Shown here: positions 25,405 to 33,900 of the stretch, in pieces
Layout of the letters: the number at the start of each line of letters is the position of its first letter
Numbering within the stretch: position 1 is the first letter of the stretch
DNA from: Treponema sp.
GTDB lineage: Bacteria > Spirochaetota > Spirochaetia > Treponematales > Treponemataceae
Assembly (NCBI GenBank): GCA_022510905.1
Contig: JAFLSN010000010.1
Coordinates: forward strand, 1-64,000
Length of the DNA: 64,000 nt
Direction: 5' to 3'
The notes under the pieces: model-generated
Databases searched by the model: none
The model's input: the letters and a program-made list of their open reading frames with translations, nothing else
Told to the model about the DNA's origin: nothing
Position numbers and translations under genes: made by a program

Positions 25405-26088
25405 ATGCGTGAATTATGCCTCCGCTGCCTGCGGCCAAAAACTAACTGCTACTGTCCATACATCAAACCTGTGGAATGCAACATAAAGTTTGTGTTCCTC
25501 ATGCATCCAAAAGAAGCAAAGCATCAGCGTACCGGAACGGGGCGGCTTTCGCACCTGTGCCTGCCCAACAGCGAAATCCTGCATGGCATTGATTTTAGCG
25601 CGAATGAACGTCTATGCCAGCTTTTAGCTGATTCACGATACGCGCCTATGCTGCTTTATCCCGCACCAGACGCACAGACCCTAAAAAATCCCGAGCTAGC
25701 CCCCCGGCTCGAAGGCAAAACATTGCTTGTCATAATCATAGATTCAACATGGTTCTGCTCAAAAAAAATGCTAAGGTTGAGTACAAACCTTCACGCGCTT
25801 CCACGGCTTTCTTTTGCAGGCACTTACCGAAGCATTTTTACGTTCAAACGTGAACCAAAGGAATACTGCGTTTCAACAATTGAATCTTGCTACTATCTGA
25901 TTCAAGAGGCAAAAAACGAAGGTCTTGTTCCACCGCAAGTAAACGCGGAACCGCTTATGACGGTATTTAAAAAGATGATTGCATTCCAGCTTACGCAGGA
26001 AAATGAACGTATTGCAGGGCGGCTTCCTTCAAACCACGCGAAGGACTGGAAATACACGCAGAAAAAAGTCTTGCCTGATTTTCTGTAG
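25405..26088 (+). CDS. DTW-domain protein, probable tRNA-uridine aminocarboxypropyltransferase
   Basis: 227 residues. The N-terminal CLRCLRPKTNCYC is the four-cysteine motif of the family. The signature D-x-T-W appears as IIDSTWFCSKK near residue 118, and PHKEAKHQRTG-like sequence (HPKEAKHQRTGTGRL) near 37 matches the SAM-binding region. Family members (TapT/TuaA in E. coli, DTWD1/2 in humans) add the acp group from S-adenosylmethionine to a tRNA uridine. The start at 25405 is set by the promoter position; a longer frame upstream has no ribosome site. The gene lies 95 bases after rpoN and converges with the lipoprotein gene. Confidence 0.88.
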   Translation: MRELCLRCLRPKTNCYCPYIKPVECNIKFVFLMHPKEAKHQRTGTGRLSHLCLPNSEILHGIDFSANERLCQLLADSRYAPMLLYPAPDAQTLKNPELAPRLEGKTLLVIIIDSTWFCSKKMLRLSTNLHALPRLSFAGTYRSIFTFKREPKEYCVSTIESCYYLIQEAKNEGLVPPQVNAEPLMTVFKKMIAFQLTQENERIAGRLPSNHAKDWKYTQKKVLPDFL

Positions 26089-26119
26089 CCGCCACAGCCA
26101 TTCATTCCAAACATGAATG

Positions 26120-27286
26120 TTAATTGAACACGTTAGGAAGCCCAGGCGTTGTATAATCTTTGGAAGTACCAACGGCCCACTGCGCGGCACTGTTTTCCGC
26201 AATAAAAGATTCTTCACTTGAAGTGTCGGAAGCAACACGACGTTCAAATTCCTCGTACTGCTCGGCAAGGGCCGCTATATTCCTGCGTGAAGCCGTGCGG
26301 TTTATGGTGGTCATCAAGTCACTTTTAACGGCACTTGAAATATCGCATGAAGCAACTCCGTCCGCATCTTGCCACACACCGCTCTGACAAACCTGCGTGG
26401 CGAGTGTTTCATATGAATCATTCCATCCAACAGTATCGGAAGGGGCGTACACAAAAGCATCAAGGATTTCACCGTTCGCAGTGTTACGAAGCACAATGAT
26501 GTCGGCATCGCCAAAAAAACGTTTGAGGTTGTTGCCCCACAAATCACGCGCCGTTGGACAGTGGTCGGTGGCAGTTGCAAGGGAAAAATCGTCTCCTAAT
26601 TCATCAATGCGTTCCCCTTCGTTCACGGGAGTTTTATCACTGGTCAAAAACTGACGAAAGTGCACTACAATATACTCGCCGGCAGATACATCAATCGGAG
26701 GAAGCAAATAGCGCATGGCATCTCCTGTTGACGCCGCATATAGTTCCAATCCCGAAAGGTTACCTCCAGAAAGCGCATACAGTTCCACAAATTCACTTCT
26801 ATGCACGGTGGCTCCATTCACTTGCGCCGTGCCGGTTTTTGTGCGCACTTCAGAAAACACCAGCCGAGGCACAGCTCCATTGAATCCCGTAAACGGAATG
26901 CTGAACGTAAGCGAATTTCCGTTTGCATCAAATACAGCTCCTTCAAACAAAAACGACTCGCCTACAGAAAGCGATTGCGGAACAGTGAACACCAGCTGGC
27001 ACAGGTCATCGCCTGCAAGCGAAGACAGCGCAGTGCTTTCATCATTCTTGGTTGACACTACAACGGCATGGTCAACTTTGACAGGTTTTGAAACTTCCAG
27101 CCTGAGATGTGTATTGTCAACAACCTGAAAACCTGTGATTTTTGGAACCGTAAAATCCCCGCTCAAAAGTTGGAGACTTTCTTCCGTGGCACGACATGAA
27201 AACGGCACACAGGCTATCAACACCAAACATACCAACGCAGCCGTAGGAAGCAAAGTTTTTGTTATAATTTGTGTAAAAATCCGCAT
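26120..27286 (-). CDS. Secreted lipoprotein with lamin-tail-like domain
   Basis: 388 residues. The signal peptide (about 1-27) contains a lipobox-like LIAC, with FSC just after as an alternative lipidation site. A first beta domain of the CopC/Ig type (about 40-130, KITGFQVVDNTHLRLEVSKP) is followed by a lamin-tail-like domain (about 135-290: LVFSEVRTKTG, SEFVELYALSGGNLSGLELY, AGEYIVVHFRQ). LTD domains occur in many bacterial surface proteins and often go with nucleases or adhesins; no catalytic domain is present here. GAGGTG precedes the ATG at 27286. Probably exposed in the periplasm or on the outer membrane. Confidence 0.8.
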   Translation of the reverse strand: MRIFTQIITKTLLPTAALVCLVLIACVPFSCRATEESLQLLSGDFTVPKITGFQVVDNTHLRLEVSKPVKVDHAVVVSTKNDESTALSSLAGDDLCQLVFTVPQSLSVGESFLFEGAVFDANGNSLTFSIPFTGFNGAVPRLVFSEVRTKTGTAQVNGATVHRSEFVELYALSGGNLSGLELYAASTGDAMRYLLPPIDVSAGEYIVVHFRQFLTSDKTPVNEGERIDELGDDFSLATATDHCPTARDLWGNNLKRFFGDADIIVLRNTANGEILDAFVYAPSDTVGWNDSYETLATQVCQSGVWQDADGVASCDISSAVKSDLMTTINRTASRRNIAALAEQYEEFERRVASDTSSEESFIAENSAAQWAVGTSKDYTTPGLPNVFN

Positions 27287-27510
27287 AGTCACCTCTTTTT
27301 GGATGCCCAGCATCCCAAAACGATTACAACCTGCAACGCAAGCCGTTGGTGCGCCAAAAGCTTTACCCGTAGCACATGAGCGCTGATTTTGCCTTAACAG
27401 GACTTTACGCCTGCACCAATCGATTCATGCAGAAACGGAAAAATGTTTTATTTCAGCACACCAACAACTTATAGTATAGAAAGCGCCACTGCGTTTTTTA
27501 CCACAAAAGC

Positions 27511-27544
27511 AAAAAAAATCCCGCAAAACAAATGTTCTGCGGGA
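27511..27544 (-). terminator. Terminator of the DUF2259-like gene
   Basis: On the minus strand TCCCGCA (27538-27544) pairs with TGCGGGA (27519-27525), followed by eight T residues. It sits 38 bases after the stop of the secreted protein gene. Confidence 0.85.
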
Positions 27545-27581
27545 AAATACAAACTGATTTATAACGTCACGCAATATGATG

Positions 27582-28283
27582 CTAAAACCGAATGGTTTCT
27601 ACCATGTAACGAATTGAAAGTCCATGTTCATCCTGCACCGTTTTTTCGATAAGAAACACCAAACTTTTTTTGCTATTGTCTGTAAAAATGCGGTTGATTC
27701 TGTAACCAGAAACACATTTCCGCTTGATGTCGGCCGAGCCTACAGTCTGGCGAGAAATCACATCACCAGCTTTATTTTTTTGTTCCATCGAAATATAGAA
27801 TGAAGAACGAAGATCTTCCCCCGAACCATAAAATGTTGGAACCAGCGTTACATGGTACTTGACACCATCGCCACCTGTCTGGGTAAAATCTTTGAACACG
27901 ATTTCTTCAGACGGATTTTTATGCTCATCTTTTCGCACATACAAAAGGCTTTGCACAGAAGAAGGACTCGCATTGTACCGCGAAGTTTTCCAGTTGGTTT
28001 TGGCCTGCAGATCTTCGAATGCTTTTTTGCCAGAAATCGCTTCGGTGTCTTTGCTTGGCGGCGTTCGATACACTTCGTTTTTTACGTAGTCATTTTGAGC
28101 TACATCAACTGTATAAATTTCAGCCCAGGCTTCAAAATCACGATCGGTTTTGCCGTACTGCCCAAACAAGTAAGTTTTCCCATCTTCGGAAAAGCCTAAA
28201 TCCGCAAACACGGCAACATCACCAGCAGAAACGGCAGCAGCAGCAACAAGTGCCAGACACGCACACAACGACAGCTTTTTCAT
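27582..28283 (-). CDS. Secreted DUF2259-like protein
   Basis: 233 residues with a cleavable signal peptide (MKKLSLCACLALVAAAAVSAGD, cut near residue 20). The mature part starts with an element like a beta-propeller blade (FADLGFSEDGKTYLFGQYGK, AEIYTVDVAQNDYV), then a charged helix and several strands. This resembles DUF2259 predicted secreted proteins, which are frequent in treponemes and of unknown function. GGGAGGGG lies five bases before the ATG. The gene stands alone, with its own terminator. Confidence 0.7.
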   Translation of the reverse strand: MKKLSLCACLALVAAAAVSAGDVAVFADLGFSEDGKTYLFGQYGKTDRDFEAWAEIYTVDVAQNDYVKNEVYRTPPSKDTEAISGKKAFEDLQAKTNWKTSRYNASPSSVQSLLYVRKDEHKNPSEEIVFKDFTQTGGDGVKYHVTLVPTFYGSGEDLRSSFYISMEQKNKAGDVISRQTVGSADIKRKCVSGYRINRIFTDNSKKSLVFLIEKTVQDEHGLSIRYMVETIRF

Positions 28284-28561
28284 GGTTCCCCTCCCAAAAA
28301 GCAGCAGTTGAAAAATCCCTGAAAACAAAATCTGCTACGGCATGTTATTCAGAAATTTCCCTATATTCTTTTTAAATATCGGAATTGTGCCAAGGCTCTT
28401 TAGTTTTTTCATTCCACACCTGCACAAACATGGAAAAGGTTTGCAACGAAGATTCAAACTTAAACAATGGCATAAAATCCTGTTTGGCATGATGCCGGAT
28501 TTACGGAACATATTGAAACACGCAACGAAAAACCTGCACTTTGCAACGAAACAGCCACCCT

Positions 28562-28601
28562 AAAAAAATCACGCTATATGCAAACGACTTGCACATAGCG
28601 T
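28562..28601 (-). terminator. Terminator of a decayed minus-strand gene
   Basis: Thirteen-base arms (28571-28583 and 28589-28601) with one mismatch, followed on the minus strand by seven T residues. It lies ten bases after the stop of the pseudogene at 28611, showing that the 3' end of the original gene is preserved. Confidence 0.75.
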
Positions 28602-28610
28602 TCTCTTTTT

Positions 28611-28799
28611 CTACTCCAGCACCACGAGCTCCAGCCTGAACAGGCGCGTGCCATGGTCTGCAGGCGGCTCCCATGTGGCGAGAGTCTCGTCCTGCGACAT
28701 GGCGGAATACTACCCGCCCTCTATCAGCCACAGTATCTCAAGCACGAACTCCACGCCGAGCGTTGCAGCACTATCGCCCCGCCGTCCACCAAGCCCAAC
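28611..28799 (-). pseudogene. C-terminal remnant of a formyltransferase-like protein
   Basis: Reading backwards, the frame gives AATLGVEFVLEILWLIEGG, an in-frame TAG, then SAMSQDETLATWEPPADHG and a normal stop. The block after the TAG resembles the QDETLxTY region of formyltransferases such as methionyl-tRNA or sugar formyltransferase, and the helix before it fits the segment that precedes this motif in that family. The frame shifts again upstream. It is a decayed fragment with its terminator still in place. The family call is tentative because only about 60 codons remain. Confidence 0.4.
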
Positions 28800-28848
28800 C
28801 GCAGTCCTTTACAATAAAGATTGCCGTCTTCTGTAAAATCCACGTCTT

Positions 28849-29061
28849 CTCAAAATAAGGAATCGTACTCCGAATAAAAACGGGCTTTCCTTATTTTGAG
28901 GAAGTCCGCCAAGGACAAAAGGCGATGTTTCTTAAAACAAGGAAACCTGCTATGAACAAATTCGGCTTTCCTTATGATGAGGTTTTCTACCGCCACCGGA
29001 AGCAGCGTTCCTCATCACAAGGAAGCCAGTTCCGAGCAAACGCGGCTTTCTTCCCCATAAG
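28849..29061. repeat. Tandem array of three inverted-repeat units
   Basis: Three units of 51-52 bases recur at a spacing of 80-82 bases (28849-28900, 28931-28981, 29011-29061). The first has 14-bp perfect arms, CTCAAAATAAGGAA and TTCCTTATTTTGAG. The others keep the pattern AAGGAA near the 5' end and CGGCTTTC near the 3' end with diverged arms. The units do not match CRISPR repeats or integron attC ends. Function unknown. Confidence 0.7.
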
Positions 29062-29069
29062 TAAAAAAT

Positions 29070-29793
29070 ATGGAAATAAGGGGCAAAGTCCACTGCTTCT
29101 TCGGGCAGAGGCGGCACGTTCAAGAACGAGTTCAAGAAACTCGGCTATGAGATGGGAGACTACGACATACAGGACAACTTCGGCGAGACAGATCACGTGC
29201 CAGACCTGTTCTGCGAGACCGAGACGGCGCATGATACAGGGGGGGGGGTATTTGATGACATAACGCCAGACGACCTAATTGTCGCGTTCTTCCCGTGCAT
29301 CTACTTTTGCGAGGATTCGCAGTCATATTTCATGTTGTCTAACAACAACAGAAAGTTGTCAGACACCGAAAAGATAGAGCGCATGTTTGCTCGTTCGGGA
29401 AAAAGAACGGAGTACTTCAACCTACTGGTCAAACCTGTTGGCGTGTGCATAAGAAACAGGCTTCGGATTGTCATAGCGAACCCGTGGACAATGCCGCATT
29501 TTCTTTCTGCGGCGTTCCTTAAACCGCCGTCGGTCATAGACAAGGACAGGACGATTCGCGGCGACTTCTTCAGAAAACCGACCGCCTACTGGTTCTTCAA
29601 CTGCGAGCCTACGGTCGGATTCTTGCCGCAGCAAGACAAGGAGGTTCTAACGGCATGTGGAAAGAATGGCGAGTCACGCGCGGGATTGTGCAGCGAGGAG
29701 CGCAGCATGATTAGCCCGGACTACGCCCTCAACTGGATATGCGACTTCGTGCTCGGGAAAGACCAGCATCTTGAGCCGTCGCTGTTTGACTAG
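29070..29793 (+). pseudogene. DNA methyltransferase-like gene with frameshift and G10 tract
   Basis: From the ATG at 29070 the frame reads MEIRGKVHCFFGQ, then one extra base at about 29107-29112 shifts it. The correct frame continues GGTFKNEFKKLGYE and runs to a stop at 29793. The product resembles phage-type cytosine DNA methyltransferases: the glycine-rich SAM motif, the FFPCIYF block with the PC dipeptide, and ANPWTMPHFL where relatives have ENP. RTIRGDFFRKPTAYWF follows near the end. A run of ten G residues (29239-29248) in the first third is in frame with the downstream part. Slippage there could switch the gene. The 222-codon frame from an internal ATG at 29152-29793 would lack motif I. 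The E to A change in ANP may also impair activity. Confidence 0.6.
29239..29248 (+). repeat. Poly-G tract (G10) inside the methyltransferase-like gene
   Basis: Ten consecutive G residues give three glycine codons plus one base, joining DT to VFDDI in frame. Homopolymeric G tracts of this length are slippage hotspots and cause phase variation in Treponema pallidum and other bacteria. It is the only G run of this length I saw in the window. Confidence 0.9.
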
Positions 29794-29950
29794 GGCATAA
29801 GCGGAGATTTAGCCTACGACTAAATTTCCACACGTTGGGGAATTCAGAGCCTCTTTTTATTACTGAAAGAACGTTTTTTCACCTCGGATTTATCACACAT
29901 AGTACAAATGGTTTGCACCATGCATCAGAATTTCACAACTGATTATTCGC

Positions 29951-30892
29951 TTATGAGTTAAACGCTTTGGCAAGCCTTATCACGCTGTCATACTCGGTTT
30001 TTCTCTCGGAGGAAGTATGGAACAGGTTGAAATCAGGTTTTACAAATTCATCGTTGATTTCTGTTTCAAGGACAGTTCCGGGGTGAAAAAGAAGTTCGAC
30101 TTCCCTTTTTTCCGCAAGCGGTTTCCTGCAATACGAAGGAAGAACTTTTAAAAGCCGCTCGGAATCCATGTGCCCAGAAAAGAAAACACCACAAAGATAC
30201 GGAACAGGGAGATTTCTTTTCCGAAGTTCTTTTCTGACAAAACGCGAATAATGATTCAAGATAAGACACTTTACAATGTTGACTTTATTAAACGTCTTTC
30301 TCAAGCCACGCGCTTTTCGCGCGCTCTTATAGTATGGATATAAAGCATCCTCGGTATTCCTGATAAAAGTTGTCTTACAGCCGTTCATTTCAAAATCATC
30401 GCAGACCTCAAGCAATGCATGGAACACAAGCGGAATCATGTGCGTATGCTGATGACCGTCAAACCGCAGATTATCGGGCATGACAATTCCCGCATCAATG
30501 CATTTTTTTGCCTGCGCTTTGATTTCCGCCACAAGCTGCTTTTTTATCTTTGACCTTTTCAGCGGACTGTAGTTCCATTTGAAAAGATTTCCCCAGCTGA
30601 TTTTAAAATACCCGTTCTCATCAACCAAATCAGAAACGTCTTCGGCAGGCGCACAACAATGACCTTCCAGAAAATTCAAATGAATGGTTACATGCGGAGT
30701 CTTATCAGGATTATCATCATTGAACTGCCTAAGTTTCCCCGCCGCATATTCAAAGGTATTCATGTTGGGAAGAACGCTTATGCTGTCAAGGCAGCCCTGC
30801 GAGAGCAATTTCAATATGTCATCACAGGAATTTTTTGAGATTCCGTAATCATCTGCATGAAAATCAAGAATGTTTTTTATCTCGTCGGTCAT
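29951..30892 (-). CDS. ChbG/HpnK (YdjC)-family carbohydrate deacetylase
   Basis: 313 residues. The family metal and active-site motifs are ADDYGISKN at about 13, HLNFLEGH near 71, DGHQHTHMIP near 145 and FHPGTV near 268. Members remove acetyl groups from N-acetylated sugars such as chitobiose phosphate or hopanoid glucosamine. Here the gene is the third of an operon with a polyprenol-phosphate glycosyltransferase and a polytopic membrane protein, so the substrate is probably an envelope or lipid-linked glycan. The spacer to the glycosyltransferase is 12 bases, and only a weak AAGAG element precedes the ATG. AT-richer than the surrounding core genes. Confidence 0.88.
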   Translation of the reverse strand: MTDEIKNILDFHADDYGISKNSCDDILKLLSQGCLDSISVLPNMNTFEYAAGKLRQFNDDNPDKTPHVTIHLNFLEGHCCAPAEDVSDLVDENGYFKISWGNLFKWNYSPLKRSKIKKQLVAEIKAQAKKCIDAGIVMPDNLRFDGHQHTHMIPLVFHALLEVCDDFEMNGCKTTFIRNTEDALYPYYKSARKARGLRKTFNKVNIVKCLILNHYSRFVRKELRKRNLPVPYLCGVFFSGHMDSERLLKVLPSYCRKPLAEKREVELLFHPGTVLETEINDEFVKPDFNLFHTSSERKTEYDSVIRLAKAFNS

Positions 30893-30904
30893 AAAAATCA
30901 GCTC

Positions 30905-31849
30905 TTATTTTATCAATTTTTCCTGAACATGGTAGAGAGGCCTGTCCTTTACTTCGATATATATCTTACCGATATATTCGCCGATTATTCCTAAAGCCAG
31001 CATAATGAAACCGCCTATAAGCCAAAGAGATGCCATTAGCGATGCCCACCCTTGAACGACATGTCCCGACACAAGCGAGACAATAATATATACCATAGTC
31101 ACAATGAACGCAAACATGAACAAAAATCCCGCGCCGAAAATATATTTGATTGGTGTCGTGGAGAACGAAAAGATTCCGTCAGCGGCAAGGTGGAGCATTT
31201 TCCTGAGCGTATATTTTGATTTCCCAGCCTCACGCTCGCTTATCGTATCGTTTACCGTAGCAGTTTTATGCCCGATTGTCGGCATAAGCCCCCGTAGATA
31301 CAAATTTTTTTCATGATATTGCGCAAGCCGCTCGACGGCTTCTTTTTTCATAAGTCGAAAATCCGCATGATTGAACACGGCCTTCACACCCATCATTTCC
31401 TGAAGCTTATAAAAAGCGACCGCAGTCGTGCGCTTCATAAAAGAATCTTTCTTCCTGCTTTTCTTGACTCCGTAAACGATGTCGTTTCCTTGCTCGCAAA
31501 GCGCAATCATCTGCTCAATGCAGTTCAAATCATCCTGAACATCAGCATCAATTGTTATGAGCGCATCACACAGGGGATACGCCGTCATCATCCCCGCCAT
31601 TATCGCATTCTGATGGCCGACATTGTGAGTAAGATTCACACCAAAAATGAACTTCTTTTCTTCGTGGAAACGGCTTATCAACTCCCATGTCTTATCCTGA
31701 CTTCCATCATTCACGAACATTACAAAACTGTCATCAGCTATTATTCTCCTCGATTTCAAATCATCGAACAATCTTTCGAATTTTGAGACAGAGAGCGGAA
31801 GCACATCCTCTTCATTATAGCACGGCGAAACAATTCCAAGCTTTATCAT
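30905..31849 (-). CDS. Family 2 glycosyltransferase, polyprenyl-phosphate type (GtrB/DPM-like)
   Basis: 314 residues. The GT-A domain opens SPCYNEEDVLP, with the nucleotide-sugar DxD at DADVQDD near 102. A lid region has NHADFRLMKKEAVERL. Two C-terminal membrane segments (about 230-258 and 265-290) followed by GEYIGKIYIEVKDRP are typical of enzymes that move a sugar from UDP-sugar to undecaprenyl phosphate. Its ATG overlaps the stop of the upstream membrane protein by one base. Together with that protein and the deacetylase it resembles a gtr-type module for decorating a surface glycan; no GtrA-like flippase is present nearby. Confidence 0.9.
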   Translation of the reverse strand: MIKLGIVSPCYNEEDVLPLSVSKFERLFDDLKSRRIIADDSFVMFVNDGSQDKTWELISRFHEEKKFIFGVNLTHNVGHQNAIMAGMMTAYPLCDALITIDADVQDDLNCIEQMIALCEQGNDIVYGVKKSRKKDSFMKRTTAVAFYKLQEMMGVKAVFNHADFRLMKKEAVERLAQYHEKNLYLRGLMPTIGHKTATVNDTISEREAGKSKYTLRKMLHLAADGIFSFSTTPIKYIFGAGFLFMFAFIVTMVYIIVSLVSGHVVQGWASLMASLWLIGGFIMLALGIIGEYIGKIYIEVKDRPLYHVQEKLIK

Positions 31850-33687
31850 CAGAAAGACTCCTTGAATTTCTGCGCAGACTCATAGTCAAAAATTATATAA
31901 GCAGAATCTTCATAGACCACGATTCCGTTGCGTATCAACTCATAATCACGGCAGTTCTCGTAAGTCTGCTTCGAGAGCAACAGAAAAACGTTCCCCTCAT
32001 AGATGTCAGTATAGTAACGGGCTGGCGTCAGCCATTTTTTGTACGAATACTCTTTTTTAAGAACGAAGGTTCCGTCTTCGGCCGCATCATTATCAAGGTT
32101 CTCAACAGTCACTCTCCCATTAGTAAGAAAAACAGTAACATTAGCGTCCGCGAAAATCGCATAGCCATGCGTATAATCGCTGTTATTAAGGAACTCGATA
32201 TAACCCTCACGTTTTTTATTGGAATTCAAATTTATGAAGTGCTCGACAGTAATGAATGCCGATGCCGTAAAGGCAGTTCCGAAACAAACACAAAGCAGAT
32301 ATTTCAGAACCTTTGAATTCTTCTTGCTTTGCATAATGATAGCGATGACAGGAAATATGAACACAAGCACTGAGTAATAATAGCGCGAATAAAACTCTAC
32401 AAAATAATAGACAAATGTGTTCAGTCCAAAACTGATTGCAGCAAACACAAGAACAAGTCGATGGGTATAGGGAATCTCTTTGTCCCTGAGCACCACGGAG
32501 ACCATATACACAAGAAGCAAAAGCCCCGCTATCACCATGAGATTTATGAATCCTGATGGAGTCATAACGGAAACATTCTCTTGAAATCCGTAATGAGAGA
32601 GAACGGCCCGCACTAAATCAAGGACACTCGTTTCCCCCAGTCTGCAGAACTGAATTTTATTCCAATGCGAGAACTTGTAGAAGAGGTGAAGCACAGTGCT
32701 GCCGAATATATATCCCCCTCCTGTAAATATGACACTCAGAACGCTCACTTTTGCCGTAAAATTCTCAAGCCAGAACCCCTTTAGTTTCGCGGCAGAATCT
32801 ATTCCAGATGCTTTGAGCTCCAGAAAAACAGCGGCGAACGAAAGCGGAATTACAAAATTGAGGACATACCGTATTGTTGACAGTCCGCATACGAATGAAA
32901 ACACAAGGAAAAACCAAAACGCGAATTTCTTGTGAGTATATGCCCCAGTGACAAGCTTTATAAAACAACAGAGAAAAAGAATGCTTATGACCACATGAGG
33001 AATGTAATAATTCCCCCATGTGGCAATGTAAAGAACATCATACGAAATCGGAAAGAAAATTAAAAAAGAGATAAGATATTTAAGCCACACGGACTCAATC
33101 CTCAAGACTTTCAGGAAATGCCATGTCACAAAGAAAATGATTACGCAGCAAAAAAATGTTGTGAGCGTCTTATTGAGCAACCAATTGTTAGTAAAAAGAA
33201 AAATCGGGGCAGAAATCAGCTCCGTGTTCAACGTCCGTATTTCCGTGCCATAATAGTAGCCAGTCGGCAAGAACGAATGCTCAAGGACGCACTCTTTCGC
33301 AAGTATAAATTCCGCAGCGAGATCTGAATTTATATTTGCATTTGTCGCGACTGCGGTCGAGTAAACGATTGAAAAACCGACAGCCACAAGAACCGAAGAA
33401 AGCAACACCATTTTTGTTCTGAGGGAATATTTCGGAAACAAAACCGCATTGACAAAAACGACTGCAAAAATAGGAAAACTGAACAACGCCTCGATTGTCG
33501 GCAGCCATTTCTCAAGTTTGAATTCCCTATGGAACACATGATGGGCAAAAAAATCATAAGCAGTGTCAATGAATTTGCCGGAAAACAGAACCAAAACAGT
33601 CCCACACACAAGAATAACTATGGATATAATCAAGACAATCATGCTCGTCTTTTTTGAAAAAAACTCATTCTGTGAAGGTTCCAGCAT
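31849..33687 (-). CDS. Polytopic membrane protein, possible GT-C glycosyltransferase
   Basis: 612 residues with about ten to twelve membrane segments in the first 470, then a soluble C-terminal part of about 120 residues. The layout resembles GT-C enzymes or GtrC-type proteins that transfer lipid-linked sugars outside the inner membrane, but I recognise no specific family motif. The ATG at 33687 is 11 bases after AGGAG; four codons of open frame upstream begin with GTG and lie too close to that site. The promoter TTGAAA-N17-TATTAT lies about 50 bases upstream. The gene is markedly AT-rich, which suggests it was acquired with the rest of the operon. Confidence 0.75.
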   Translation of the reverse strand: MLEPSQNEFFSKKTSMIVLIISIVILVCGTVLVLFSGKFIDTAYDFFAHHVFHREFKLEKWLPTIEALFSFPIFAVVFVNAVLFPKYSLRTKMVLLSSVLVAVGFSIVYSTAVATNANINSDLAAEFILAKECVLEHSFLPTGYYYGTEIRTLNTELISAPIFLFTNNWLLNKTLTTFFCCVIIFFVTWHFLKVLRIESVWLKYLISFLIFFPISYDVLYIATWGNYYIPHVVISILFLCCFIKLVTGAYTHKKFAFWFFLVFSFVCGLSTIRYVLNFVIPLSFAAVFLELKASGIDSAAKLKGFWLENFTAKVSVLSVIFTGGGYIFGSTVLHLFYKFSHWNKIQFCRLGETSVLDLVRAVLSHYGFQENVSVMTPSGFINLMVIAGLLLLVYMVSVVLRDKEIPYTHRLVLVFAAISFGLNTFVYYFVEFYSRYYYSVLVFIFPVIAIIMQSKKNSKVLKYLLCVCFGTAFTASAFITVEHFINLNSNKKREGYIEFLNNSDYTHGYAIFADANVTVFLTNGRVTVENLDNDAAEDGTFVLKKEYSYKKWLTPARYYTDIYEGNVFLLLSKQTYENCRDYELIRNGIVVYEDSAYIIFDYESAQKFKESF

Positions 33688-33735
33688 TTTACACAACACT
33701 CCTGGATAATAATGTGTTTATTTGTTGTGATGAAA

Positions 33736-33764
33736 ATAATAACAAAATTCATTTTCTTTTTCAA
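33736..33764 (-). promoter_or_regulatory. Promoter of the glycan operon
   Basis: TTGAAA (33759-33764) and TATTAT (33736-33741) are 17 bases apart on the minus strand. The leader would be about 42 bases with AGGAG before the ATG, unlike the leaderless promoters elsewhere in the window. Confidence 0.65.
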
Positions 33765-33900
33765 CATTGCCATATTTTGGTAAGCACAGTGAACGGAAGT
33801 CGCAACAGAAACGCCATGCAAGGCAGACAGTTCAGAATGCTATTCTTCAGTTGCAAACTTTTCTTGCTGGCTCTTGACCAGTTAAATCATCCAAAACAAT

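Noticed and set aside
28849..29061. CRISPR array
   Set aside because: Units are 51-52 bases, palindromic and diverged, spacers are not unique, and no cas genes are present.
28849..29061. Integron attC sites
   Set aside because: The core-site sequences GTTRRRY and RYYYAAC are absent from the unit ends.
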